Assembly: GCA_039961675.1 (NCBI GenBank)
Contig: JABRWC010000155.1
Coordinates: 1 to 38,418, forward strand
Source of the DNA: JABRWC01 sp039961675
Lineage (GTDB): Bacteria > Planctomycetota > Phycisphaerae > UBA1845 > Fen-1342
Length of the DNA stretch: 38,418 bases
Reading direction: 5' to 3'
Below the pieces are notes generated by a model, which was not told the DNA's origin, did not search any database, and worked only from the letters and a program-made list of their open reading frames with translations. The position numbers and the translations under genes were made by a program. This document shows positions 14,741 through 25,400 of the stretch, piece after piece; the stretch's first letter is position 1, and each line of letters begins with the position of its first letter.

Positions 14741-15631
14741 ATGTCGCCATGCCCGCATGCGGACGCGCATCGCTTCGGGGCGCACCTGTCCGTCGCGGGC
14801 GGCATGCACCATGCGCTGCTCGAGGCGCGGCGGCTGGGCATGGACACGGTGCAGGTGTTCGTAAAGAACCAGCGGCAGTGGCGCGGCGCTTTGCTGCGCG
14901 AGGACGACGTTCAGCGTTGGAGCGAGCTGCTCCACGCGCCGCGCTTCGGACCGGCGGTCGCACACGCCACGTATCTGATCAACCTGGCGTCGGCCGACGC
15001 GGCGCTGCGCCGGCGCAGCGCCGCCGCGTTCGAGGACGAGTTGCTGCGCTGCGAACGGCTCATGATCTCGTATCTCGTGCTGCACCCCGGCGCGGCGGGC
15101 GAGCAGCCGCGGGCGAAGGCCGTGCGGCGCGTGGCGAATGAGCTGGCGAGAATTCTCGGCGATCATCCTGCCGTGCGCGTCATGCCGCTGCTCGAGACGA
15201 CCGCAGGACAGGGCACGGCGCTGGGTGCATGCTTCGGCGAGCTGGCGGAGATCATCGGGCTTTCGAGGGCCGCGGACCGCATCGGGGTCTGCGTCGACAC
15301 GTGTCACGTCTTCGCCGCCGGCTACGATATTCGCCGCACGGACGCGTACGAGCGAATGGTCTTTGAGGCGGAGCGAACCGTTGGGCTGGAGCGGATTCGC
15401 TGCTTTCATCTCAACGACAGCCGCGGGGAGTGCGGCTCGCGGCTCGATCGTCACGCGCACATCGGGCACGGCCGCATCGGAACCGCGGGTTTCCGTCACG
15501 TGCTGCGCGATGCGCGCTTCGCGGGCGTCCCGATGATCCTGGAGACGCCCAAGGGCACGGACGAGCGCGGCGTCGAGTGGGACGCGCGCAATCTGCGCCG
15601 CCTGCGCCGGATTGCGCGCGGCGTCGGTTGA
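14741..15631 (+). CDS. nfo: deoxyribonuclease IV (AP endonuclease, Nfo family)
   Basis: A zinc-dependent AP endonuclease of base-excision repair, about 296 aa, a TIM barrel. Metal and active-site motifs are present in order: FGAHLSVAGGMHHAL, TVQVFVKNQRQW, LLETTAGQG (Glu), IGVCVDTCHVFAAGYDI (Asp, His), CFHLNDSRGECGSRLDRHAHIGHGRIG (His, Asp, His) and MILETPKG (Glu). The start is uncertain. ATG 14741 has GGGAG very close upstream, and ATG 14717 would add eight residues without a visible ribosome site. Confidence 0.95.
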   Translation: MSPCPHADAHRFGAHLSVAGGMHHALLEARRLGMDTVQVFVKNQRQWRGALLREDDVQRWSELLHAPRFGPAVAHATYLINLASADAALRRRSAAAFEDELLRCERLMISYLVLHPGAAGEQPRAKAVRRVANELARILGDHPAVRVMPLLETTAGQGTALGACFGELAEIIGLSRAADRIGVCVDTCHVFAAGYDIRRTDAYERMVFEAERTVGLERIRCFHLNDSRGECGSRLDRHAHIGHGRIGTAGFRHVLRDARFAGVPMILETPKGTDERGVEWDARNLRRLRRIARGVG

Positions 15632-15727
15632 TCCGGTCGGGTAGGGCGGTAGACTGCGCTCGATGCCGGCGCGGCGGTCGGCGTGTGATTGCGGGCGCGG
15701 CCACTCGGGGCGGAGAGAGGAACTCTC

Positions 15728-16324
15728 ATGCGGACACGGATTCGAGCAGTTGCGGGTCTCGGGCTGATGTTCGGCGCCATGTGCGGCCTGCCGCTGACCA
15801 CGGGCTGCCTGAGCGGCGAGGAGATTGAGGACATCCTCGACGAGCTCGACGACATCGAGTTCAAGATCGAACAGGAGGTCAATTCGATCCAGGTCGAGGA
15901 TCCGCGGACGATCCCGCTTCCCGACGACCTGGACCAGACGATTATCATCGACAACTCTGTCACCGTGATCGACGACATCTCCGAAGACGTGATCATCGCG
16001 GAGCTGCCGGACATCACGATCCTCGGCTTCGAGAATCTGACCGGCCTTGACGGCTACTACCAGTACGCCGTCGACGGCGACATACAGGGGATCTTCGTGC
16101 TCGACGGCGAAACGCTGCTGCTGGAATACCCCTGCATCGGCGCGATCGAGCTGATCTCCGAGGATTACTTCGACACGTTCGACGGCGCGTTCGTGCAAGG
16201 CTTCGACATCTTCGACGCGTTCTACACGAACCCGGAAGACTTTTTCTGCGGCGACGCGTTCATCATCACGTTCGGTGAGATCGGCGTCGCCGTGGATGTG
16301 TCGCCGATCGACCTGCTTCCGTAG
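15728..16324 (+). CDS. acidic exported lipoprotein of unknown function
   Basis: A 198-aa protein with a signal peptide and the lipobox TTGC at Cys27. AGAGGA about 8 nt upstream of ATG 15728 supports this start over an upstream in-frame ATG. The mature protein is very acidic (EEIEDILDELDDIEFKIEQE near the N-terminus, many Asp/Glu later) and rich in Ile/Val. Two Cys late in the chain (YPCIGAIE, FFCGDAF) could form a disulfide. I recognise no family. Confidence 0.7.
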   Translation: MRTRIRAVAGLGLMFGAMCGLPLTTGCLSGEEIEDILDELDDIEFKIEQEVNSIQVEDPRTIPLPDDLDQTIIIDNSVTVIDDISEDVIIAELPDITILGFENLTGLDGYYQYAVDGDIQGIFVLDGETLLLEYPCIGAIELISEDYFDTFDGAFVQGFDIFDAFYTNPEDFFCGDAFIITFGEIGVAVDVSPIDLLP

Positions 16325-16374
16325 CCGTCCGGACTCAGGCGAAACCGAACCGTCCGCAGCACGGAGGTGCTCCC

Positions 16375-17034
16375 ATGTGCAGGCGATTCTCGTTCGGACA
16401 GCTCATCGGCTGCGGCTTGGCCGCGTGGCTCGCATTCCCGCTCACAGCCGACGCGCAAGTCCGCGTGCCGCACGGCGCCGGCGCTCGTCCAGTGCGGGCT
16501 GCCACGGAGCGCGCGTCGCGCGACCAGCGCGGTACGACCGTCGTGCGGCGCGGGCCGGAGAGCCGGCTGCGCTCCGTCGAGGGCGTGACGTACCGCGAGT
16601 ACGACCGGCGCGGCACGGTGATCCGGCGGCTGCCGGAGCGATACACACGGGTGGTCTACGGCGGCCGGCCGTACTATTTCTGCGACGACACGTTCTACAT
16701 CGAGGTGGGCCGCGGGCCGTCGGTTGAGTACGTCGTGGCGCCGCCGCCGATCGGCGCGTACGTGACCTACTTGCCCTACGGCTGCCGTCGCGTGGCGCTC
16801 GGCGGACGCGTGCTGTACACCTACGATGACGTGTATTACGCGGAGGAGATCTTCCTCGGCCAACCGCGCTACGTCGTGGTCGAGCCGCCGCTCGGAACCG
16901 TGGTCACGTATCTGCCTCCGGAACGCGAGATCGTCGTGCACCGCGGCGTGCGGCATTACCGGGTCGGCCGCGTGTACTACCGCCCGGTGTACGACCGCGG
17001 GAGCACGATCTACGTGCGTGTGGACCTCGATTGA
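16375..17034 (+). CDS. exported Tyr/Arg-rich protein, DUF6515-like
   Basis: A 219-aa protein with a signal peptide ending in LTADAQ. After a basic Arg-rich linker it has repeated units of the type PPPIGAYVTYLPYGCRRVALGG with VLYTYDDVYYAEE, and PPLGTVVTYLPPEREIVVHRG with RVYYRPVYD. These P-x-G-x-x-V-x-x-LP and YY motifs resemble the DUF6515 family of periplasmic or surface proteins (from memory). The mature protein is unusually rich in Tyr, Arg and Val. It starts 50 bp after the acidic lipoprotein gene, so one transcript is likely, an acidic/basic exported pair. Function unknown. Confidence 0.68.
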   Translation: MCRRFSFGQLIGCGLAAWLAFPLTADAQVRVPHGAGARPVRAATERASRDQRGTTVVRRGPESRLRSVEGVTYREYDRRGTVIRRLPERYTRVVYGGRPYYFCDDTFYIEVGRGPSVEYVVAPPPIGAYVTYLPYGCRRVALGGRVLYTYDDVYYAEEIFLGQPRYVVVEPPLGTVVTYLPPEREIVVHRGVRHYRVGRVYYRPVYDRGSTIYVRVDLD

Positions 17035-17147
17035 GCGGCACACGCCTCGGGGGCGCAGTCAAGCGGCGGGAGCGAAAGCGAGCCGGGGACGCGAAGCCCA
17101 ACCGGCGAGCCGCGAAGAAGCAGCCGCGGAGCGGCGAAAGACCATAG

Positions 17148-17256
17148 CCCACGGCGTGAGCCGTGGGAATGTGCGTTCTCCACAGAACCAGCCCCGGAGG
17201 GGCGAACGGGAGCTGCGACGTGTTGGTTCGCTGGCTTTCTTTCGCCCCGCTGGGGC
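17148..17256. repeat. REP-type palindromes of two families
   Basis: 17148-17167 folds as CCCACGGC-GTGA-GCCGTGGG. 17191-17203 is GCCCC-GGA-GGGGC, and an inverted partner, GCCCC-GCT-GGGGC, lies at 17244-17256. CCAGCCCC on the left is answered by GGGGCTGG on the right. This is part of the 439-bp gene-free interval before nuoD. Confidence 0.7.
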
Positions 17257-17277
17257 TGGCGCGCGTTGCAGACAATT

Positions 17278-17358
17278 TCTCATGGCTGGAGCCATGAGCT
17301 ACGTGCTCTCATGGCTGGAGCCATGAGCTACGTGCTCTTGTGGCTGGAGCCATGAGCT
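17278..17358. repeat. REP array, three 29-bp units
   Basis: The palindrome TCATGGC-TGGA-GCCATGA recurs at 17280-17297 and 17309-17326, with a changed copy at 17338-17355 (TTGTGGC). Each is followed by GCTACGT. The 29-bp period is not a multiple of three, unlike the arrays inside purH. The array ends about 115 bp before the nuoD start. Confidence 0.85.
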
Positions 17359-17473
17359 ACGTTACGTCCGCCGCGTTTCGTCCTCGCCCGCCATTCTCGG
17401 CGTCGCGGTTCGCCGCTAGCATGTTGCGCTTTGGAGTTCCCGTGAGCGGGGCTTCCCGACGGAGCCGCAGCGC

Positions 17474-18730
17474 ATGAGCACCTTGACCGAGTTCGAGCCG
17501 ACCCGGCTGATTCCGCCGGGCGAGGGCGACGACCGCTGGACGCTGAACTTCGGCCCGCAGCATCCGGCGACGCACACCACGCTTCAACTCGTGCTCGAGC
17601 TGGAGGGCGAGCGGGTCGTTGGGTGCGTTCCGCACATCGGATATCTGCATAGCGGCTTCGAGAAGCTCGGCGAGCACCTGAACTTCAATCAGTACGTGGT
17701 CGTCACCGACCGCATGAACTACGTCTCGCCGATCGTCAACAACGTCGCCTGGCACCACGCCTGCGAGAAGCTCTTCGGGATCGAGATCACGCCGCGCTGC
17801 AAGGCGCTGCGCACGATCGTCTGCGAGCTGGGCCGCATACAGGACCACCTGCTGTGCCTGGGCGCTTCGGCGCTGGACCTGGGCGCGCTCACGGGCTTCC
17901 TGTATGGGTTCAACGAGCGAGAGATTATCTACGACCTGCTCGAAGAGCTTTGCGGGGCGCGTTTCACGGTCAGCTACACGCGCGTCGGCGGCGTGATGCA
18001 GGACGCGCCCGCCGGCTGGTTCGACAAGGTGCGGCGCTTCGTGCTCGAGCAGTTGCCGCCGGCGCTGGTCGATTTCGAGACGCTGCTCGTCCGCAACCGC
18101 ATCTTCATTGAGCGCTGCCGCGGCATTGGCGTCATCAGCCATGACGACGCGGTGAACTGGTCGCTTACCGGGCCGCCCGCGCGGGCCAGCGGCGTGCGCC
18201 GCGACCTGCGCAAGGACGAGCCGTACCTCTGCTACGCGGACAACTGGGACGGACACGGCGCGCCGGCGGTGAGCTTCAAGGTGCCGATCTGCTACGAGGG
18301 CGACGTGCTGGCGCGGTTCCTGGTGCGGCTGGAGGAGGTGCGGCAGTCGTGCTCGATTATCGTGCAGGTGCTCGACCGCGTCCCCGACGGTCCCGTGAAC
18401 GTCTTCGCCGACCAGAAGACGGCGCTGCCCGACAAGCGCGAGATCTACTTCTCGATCGAAGGGCTGATCGCGCACTTCGAAAAAATCATGACCAACCGCG
18501 GCTGGCGCCCGCCGATCGGCGAAGCCTACGGCGCGATCGAAAGCCCCACCGGCGAACTGGGCTTCTACCTCGCCAGCGACGGCGGAAACGCTGCGTACCG
18601 GGCGCGCTGCCGGCCGCCGAGCTTCATTAACTACCAGTGCTTCCCGCAACTGGTCATCGGCCACCAGATCAGCGACGTGGTCGCGATCCTGGGGAGCCTC
18701 GAGATCATCGCGGCGGAGCTGGATCGGTGA
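17474..18730 (+). CDS. nuoD: NADH-quinone oxidoreductase subunit D
   Basis: The 49-kDa subunit of complex I that lines the quinone-binding cavity, 418 aa. Motifs: LNFGPQHPATHTTLQLVLELEGE, HIGYLHSGFEKLGEHL, YVVVTDRMNYVSPIVNN, ELGRIQDHLLCLG, GGVMQDAPAGW, ESPTGELGFYLASDGG, and the C-terminal RPPSFINYQCFPQLVIGHQISDVVAILGSLEIIAAELDR. GGAG lies about 10 nt before the ATG. It is alone here, 13 kb from nuoABC and on the opposite strand, with a REP island upstream and no nuoE/F after it. Confidence 0.96.
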   Translation: MSTLTEFEPTRLIPPGEGDDRWTLNFGPQHPATHTTLQLVLELEGERVVGCVPHIGYLHSGFEKLGEHLNFNQYVVVTDRMNYVSPIVNNVAWHHACEKLFGIEITPRCKALRTIVCELGRIQDHLLCLGASALDLGALTGFLYGFNEREIIYDLLEELCGARFTVSYTRVGGVMQDAPAGWFDKVRRFVLEQLPPALVDFETLLVRNRIFIERCRGIGVISHDDAVNWSLTGPPARASGVRRDLRKDEPYLCYADNWDGHGAPAVSFKVPICYEGDVLARFLVRLEEVRQSCSIIVQVLDRVPDGPVNVFADQKTALPDKREIYFSIEGLIAHFEKIMTNRGWRPPIGEAYGAIESPTGELGFYLASDGGNAAYRARCRPPSFINYQCFPQLVIGHQISDVVAILGSLEIIAAELDR

Positions 18731-18786
18731 ACGGATATCGCCGCTTACTCTCGCAGTAGCGCCAGGCGGGTGCCCCGTCCGTCCGC

Positions 18787-19385
18787 TTGCCGCACCTTGA
18801 GACGCAGGAGCGCGCGGCAAGGCGGGTCGCAGAGTTGGTGCGCAACGTGAGCGCCGCGTTGGACGCGGCCGGCATTTCCTTCGCGGTGAGCGGCGAAATC
18901 GCTGTCGCCGGGTGGGTTGCGACGGGCGGCGAAGACGCCGTGAGGGCTACCAAGGACGTGGACCTGCTCGTCCGCCCAGGCGACATGGCCGCGATCGACG
19001 CCGCCGTTGAGCCGCTCCATCTTCACGTTGACAAAGCCGGCGGCATTCCCGTTCTGCTGGACAGGGACGACCCGAAGCGCAGCGCCCGCGTGCACTTGAT
19101 CTACGCGAACGAAGAAGCTCCGCTCGCGCGATTCTGCGCCCGGCTGCCGGCGTGACCGGGGCTTGATACGCCTGGCCCGCGGGCATTAGGGTGACTGACC
19201 TCGCGTCACCGGTGTGAATGAAGCTGGAGGCGTTTCGGCGCGTCGACCAGGTGCATCTTGAAGACTTGCTTCAACCCGGCCTGATCGATCGTGCGCTCAC
19301 GCGTCAACTTCCCGCCGACCTCCTTCCCCGCCTGCGCGAAGCCCGCGACACGATGGACTGGTGCACGCCGCCGCCTGCGTTCTGA
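18787..19385 (+). pseudogene. frameshifted nucleotidyltransferase-like gene
   Basis: The first part (18787-19155, TTG start) has a minimal-nucleotidyltransferase-like stretch FAVSGEIAVAGWVATGG then RATKDVDLLVRPGDM, with the paired Asp of the metal site. It stops early. A second part, in another frame (ATG 19218 to stop 19385, 55 aa), reads MKLEAFRRVDQVHLEDLLQ, PGLIDRALTRQLPADLL, the usual C-terminal MKL..DR.H..DL..VGLID region of such proteins. Together they cover one gene broken by an indel in 19156-19217. A stop directly precedes ATG 19218 in its frame. Two small live ORFs are a weaker alternative. Confidence 0.65.
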
Positions 19386-19410
19386 CCTCACCGCTCGTCC
19401 CGCCGCGCGC

Positions 19411-22400
19411 TTACTGGCCCGGAAGCGGCAGCCCCCCGGCGCCGTTGTAGCACTCTATCCAGAGTTGGTAGTCCGCCAGCGTGATGGCCCCGTCGCCGTC
19501 GTAATCCGCGCACGCGACGAACCCCGGCTCGCCCGCGTGCTGACCCATGGCGCCGAGCAGGATCGCCGCGTCCGCCTGGTCCACGTCCCCGTCGCCATCG
19601 AGGTCGCCGCAGGGCTGCGGGCAGGCCGGCTGCCCGTCGTCGAGTGTGCAGCCTTCGAGCGACGTGATGCCGAAGAAATCAGGTGGGTACGGCTGGCCGC
19701 CCTGCGCGCTGTAGAACGCGAGCAGGTCCTGATCGTCGGCGAGGTAATCGACGAACTGCGGCGCGAGGTCTACGCGCGTCATGTGCGGGGCCGCCGGGTC
19801 GCCTGCCATCTTCTGTTGGATCGCCATTTCGTCGTTGAAGTCCACGACGCCGTCCGGCGGCGACCACTGCCCGGTGAACGGACCGACGATGTCGCCCCAC
19901 GGCGTGACCGTATTGAGAATTAGCGGGTTGCTGGCCAGCCCGGCGACGTTGAACGCCCGCAGCTCGTATTGCTGCTCGGGCACGATCACGCAGCCGCGCA
20001 CGTGGACCACCTCCTCGCGCCAGACGCGGTAGACCGGCTGGTTCACCACGAACGAGACCCAGGCTGCGTCCGGCGTTCCGGCGCCGACGAACGTCGGCTC
20101 ACCCACCCACCCGCGCCGGCACGGCGGCACGATGATCTCGAAGGCCACCTTGCGGCGTCCGTTGTTGGGTGTGAATGAGATGTAGCGGTTCTTCGGGATG
20201 TCGTGCGGCGCGGGGGCGGCGCCGGGCGCGGCCGGCGGAATGCGGTCGCGCGAGAGCGCCGGTTCGAGACCGCCGAGCCACGGGAGGATCGCCAAGCCCC
20301 CGGCGCCCGGCGGCAGGGCGCCGCCGTCGACGTCTGCATCGTCGGCGTCGGCCGGCAGCGGGCGCGCATGTGGGTCGTCAGCGCCCGGGGCGTTCATCAC
20401 CGGTACGTAGCACAGTTCGATGTAATCGACGCCGGTGTCGTCACCGACGAACACATCGAGATAGTCCGACGTGATCAGCGCTGTCACGTCCAGGACCGCG
20501 GTCACCTCATCGCCGGCCACCCAGGTGCCGTCACCGTCGAGGGCGGCGAGCAAGTAGCTCGCGACGAAGTTCGGCGGCGGTCCGGGCGCGAGGAACTGAA
20601 GCTGGAGCGTGTCGTTCTGCGGAGCGTTGTCGCTGGCCCGCAGGTGAATCGTGAGCGTGGCCGAGGCGACCGGCGGCAGGTTCATGAACGTGTAGCCGAA
20701 GTCCCAGCGAAGCGCCTGCGCGACCACGTCGAACGGCAGCGGCTGGCCGCCGTGACCGGCGCTGTTGTTGCCGCCGGGGCGCGCCAGCCAGGCGGCGAGT
20801 TCGGGCCGCATCACGATCACGTCCTCGGGGTCGCCGGTGGCGGCGAAGTCGTCCTGGTCGCCGGCCAGCCGGCACTCCGGCACGACCGGGACGCAATCGC
20901 AATCCAGCACCTCGTAGTGCGTGGCGCACGTTCCGCCGCAGTCGCAGTCGTCATCCGTCACGCACGGCGCGCCGGTGTTGTCGCATTCGAGCGTGTTGAG
21001 GACGCTGGTCGGCTGCGCGATGTACCCCGGCGGGCATTCGCACTTGCCACACGACAGGCCGTTGGGATCTGGCGGGCAGTTGTCGCGGTCGAGGAAGTCC
21101 CACGGCTCGGAGCGCTGCGCGATGCCAAGACCGACGACGTGCGCGCCGGATGGCGAGAGCTGCGTCAGCCCGGTGGGCAGGTCCTGACGCACGCGGTACG
21201 TACCGGCCGCCAGGCCTCCGATCGCGTACGCGCCGGTTTCATTCGGATACGTGTCGGGATTGTCGCTCTGCGAGAGGGTGCTCGGCTCGCCGGTGTCGAG
21301 GGCCCCGTTGTTGTTGTTATCGAGATAGACGGTGACCCCAGGCAGCGGCGCGTCGGCGATGCTGTCGAAATCACGATCCACGAACACCGTTCCGCGGATT
21401 TCGGAGCAGGACGGGTCGCCGAACGAGAAACCCGAGCAGTCGTTCTTGTGCTTCGTGTCGCTGCCGCGTCCGCCCCAGAGGAAGTCGCTGTTGTTGCAGC
21501 CGTTCAGCGTGTCGTCCCCGCGGCAGCCGAAAAGCCAGTCCTTTGTGGAGCCGTCGCCGCCGCTGTTTACCGTGTCGCCGTCGTTGTTCCCGAACAACAC
21601 GTCGCCGCCGCCGCTGCTGAGCAACTGGTCGCCGTCGCTGTTGCCGAACACGAAGTCGGCGTTGTCGCCGCCGTCGATGAGATCGTTGCCGCGGTTGCCG
21701 AAGACCAGGTCCACGCCGGTCTCGCCGAGCAGCGTGTCGGGATCGTCGTTGCCGAAGATCAGGTCGGTGCCGCCGCCGCCGTAAACGCGGTCCGCGCTCT
21801 GCCCGCCGAAGAGCAGGTCCAGCGCGCTTTCGCCGACGAGCAGGTCGTCTCCAGCGCCACCAAAGACGATGCCGGTCTCCGAGCCGCCGAAAATCTTGTC
21901 GTTGTCATCATTGCCGAAGATTACGTCGACCTGGGCGTCGCCGAAGATGCGATCGCCGCCCGTGTTGCCGAACAGCACGTCCGTGCTGCCGCCGCCGTAG
22001 ATTTCGTCGTCTTCCTTGTTGCCGAAGATCACGTCCAGGTCGTCGTCGCCGTAGACCAGGTCGCGGCCGGTGTTGCCGAACAGAATGTCGATTCCGAGAC
22101 CGCCGTGGAGGATGTCGGGCTTCTTGCCGCCGAAGATCAGGTCCAGCGCGTCGTCGCCGAACAGCTCGTCTCCGCCGTCGCCGCCGAAGACGACGTCAAT
22201 GTCTGGGCCGCCGTGGACGCGGTCGTTCTCCCTGTTGCCGAAGATCAAATCGATCGTGCCCGAATCCCCGTAAATGTCGTCGCCGTCACGGTTGCCGAAC
22301 AGCACGTCGATGTCGGCGCCGCCGTGCATCTCGTCCGCGCCGCGGCCGCCGAACGCCAGGTCGAGCAGCCCGCCGCCGCAGTCGAGGAGGTCGTCGCCGC

Positions 22401-25400
22401 GCCCGCCGAACACCAGATCGACCCCGGCTTCCGTGTACAAGTGATCGTTGCCCTTGTTGCCGAAGACCAGGTCGAGCAGGCCGTCGCCCGCGTGGATGAC
22501 GTCGTCGCATGGATTGCCGAAAAGCAGGTCGATCTGCGTCACGTCGCCGGCGCTGGTGATGTCGTCTTCGTCGTCGTTGCCGAACAGGATGTTGCCCAAC
22601 GGGATCGGCGTGGGCACGCCGGAGATCGGGATGACCACGATGCCGCCGTCCGCGGCGTCGATGGTGTCGTCGCCGCGGCCGCCGAAGACCAGGTCGATCC
22701 CGTCGTGCGAGGTGATGGTGTCGTTCTCCGGCCCGCCGAACAGCAGGTCGAAGCCGTCGCCGGAATCGATGTTGTCGTTCCCCTCGGCGCCGAAGACGAT
22801 GTTTCCGAAGTTCACGTAGAAGACGTTGGGGATCTGGCCGATTGTGACGTCCGCACCCGGGCCGGCCTTGATCGTGTCGTCGTCCGGCCCGCCGAAGATC
22901 AAATCGATGCCCTCCTCGGGGTTGTTCGGGTCGCCCTGCTGGTAGTCGGCGGTGATCTCGTCGTCGCCGCTGCCGCCGAAGAGCAGGTTGCCGAACAGGA
23001 AACTCTCGCCAGCGATCACGATCTCGCCGCCGGTGCCGGCGTAAATCTTGTCCGCGCCGTCGCCGCCGAAGATCAGGTCCATGCCGTCGTCGGTGCCGCT
23101 GTTGGGGTCCTGCGGAACGTCGGCGTGGATCGTGTCGCCGCCGCCGCCGCCGAACACCAGGTCGCCGAACTCGATCAGGAAGTCGCCGTTGTCGAAGCTG
23201 ATGTCGGCCCCGTTGCCGACCTGCACGACGTCGTTGCCGTCGGCGGCGAACACCAGGTCGATGCCGTCCTCGGCGCTGATCGTGTCGTTGTCCGCGCCGC
23301 CGAAAAGCACGTTGCCGAGCTTCAGCGTGAAGCTGCTGATGACCATGTCGCCGCCGCTGTAGGCGTTGATCGTGTCGTCGCCGTCGCCGCCGAAGACCAC
23401 GTCGATGTCGTTCAGGGGCGAATTGGGGTCGTTCGGATCGTTCGAGCCTTCGTCCGAATCGATCGTGTCGTTCTGGTTGCCGCCGAAGATGAGGTCGCCA
23501 AGGGGGAGTGTGAAGTCGCCGTTGCTCAGCGAGAGCACGTCGCCGGTCTGCGACGACATCTGGTCGTTGCCGTCGCCGCCGAACAGCACGTCAATGCCCT
23601 CCTTGCTCGCGACGGTGTCGTCTCCCGTGCCGCCGAACATGACGTTGCCCAGCTTGAGCGTGAAGTTTCCGATCGTCAGATCGCCGCCGTTGGCGCCGTT
23701 CATGTCGTCGTCGCCAGCCCCGCCGAACATCACGTCGATGCCGGCGCCGGTGTCGTTCGGATCCTGGCCGTGCATCACGTCGTCACCGTCGCCGCCGAAC
23801 AGCACGTTTCCAAGCTCGACCGAGAAGCTCTGGCCGATGCTGACGGTCTGCCCGTCGCCGCCCTCGATCGTGTCGTCTTCGGTTCCGCCGAGGATCACGT
23901 CGATGCAGGCGTCGCCCTTCAGTCCGTCGTTGCCGGCCTGGCCCAGAATCACGTCGATGCCGTCGCCGCCGGACGCGTTGTCCGCAGCGTCGCCGCCCAG
24001 CAGCACGTCGATGTACGCGCCGCCCTCGATCTCGTCCGCGCCGTCGCGGCCGAGCACCACGTCCAACCCGTCGTCGCCAAAGATGCAGTCCTTGTCGTTT
24101 CCGCCGATCAGGATGTCGAGACCGTCGCCGCCGTGGATTTCGTTCGTCCCCGAGCCGCCGAAGATCAGGTCGGTGCCGTCGTCGCCGTAGAGCTTGTCGT
24201 CGCCGGCGCCGCCGATGATCAGGTCCGCGCCGCCTCCGCCGGTGATCGCGTCGTTCTGCCCGCTGCCCAGCAGGATGTTCGGCCCTGGTCCGCCGGAAAT
24301 TGTGTTGTTCGTCTGAATCGAAGCGCAGTCCGGCGCGCTGCCGCGCGTGGCCTGGTCCAGCAGATACGTTCCGGCGGCGATGATCTGCTCGGCATCGGCG
24401 ATGAGCTGGTCGGCGTCGGCCGCGATCTGGTCCGCCAGCGCGCGGACCTGGGCGTCGGCGTTCGCGTCGTATGCGCTCGCAACCTGGACGAACTCGGCGT
24501 CCGCGCGGTTCAGCAGCGCGTCGCCCGCGCCCTCCAGCGCCGCCGTCACCTGCTGCTCGAACGCGTCGCCGGTCGCAATCAGCGCGTCGCCTTGGAGCAC
24601 GAAGTTGTCGGCCACCAGTTCGAAGTTCTCGGCGTCGATCTCGAACTGGTCGCCCTCGGCTTCCAGGTCGTTTTCGGCGTCGTACGCGAACGCATCGCCG
24701 GCGTCGGCGAGCGCGTCGCCGGATTCCTCGCAGATGTCCGCCAGCTCGACGAAGCGGTCGATCTCCAGCTCGAGACAGTCGATCAGTTCCTGGACCAGCG
24801 GGCACGGGTCGGCGCCCTCGGGCGGCTCGTTCGGCTCTGGCGGGCAGCTTTCCGCGAGCTGCACGATCTGGTTCGACAGGTTTTGCACGGTTGCGATGAA
24901 CGCGTTCGCGTCGGTCGTGGCCAAGCCCTGGTCCGCGCACGCGAGCACCTGGTTGGCCTGCGTGAGCAAATCGTTCTGCGCGTCGGCCACCAGGCCCAGC
25001 GCCACGTTGACCAGGTCTTGCTGGGCGTCGTCGCGCATCTGCTCGGCCGGCAGCACGAGCGTGTTGTAAGCCGTGTCCGTCAGGTTCATCGCGGCGGCGA
25101 TGAGCACGTCGCGCGCATCGACCGCGGTGTCGCTGGCGGGGCGGATGAGCTGGTCGTTGATGTCGGCGATGTAGTCGCTGGCCGGGATGATGAAATCATC
25201 GTGGGCGTCCTGGAGCAGCGCGATCGAGTTGGAAATCACGTCGTTGCCGCTGCCGAGGCTGGTCGTGGCGCCGGCGAGCTGCACGATCGCGTCGGCCTGC
25301 TGGGCGAGATTTCGCGCCGTGTCGAGCGTGGCCACGATGCTCAGCACTTGCGCGAGTGTGAGCGTTCCGGTGCGCGCGACGATCGTGTCGTCTCCGTCGC

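Noticed and set aside
14066..16198. A 710-codon minus-strand frame containing Maf at its end
   Set aside because: Only the last 199 codons resemble a protein family. The rest is antisense to nfo and to the acidic lipoprotein gene.
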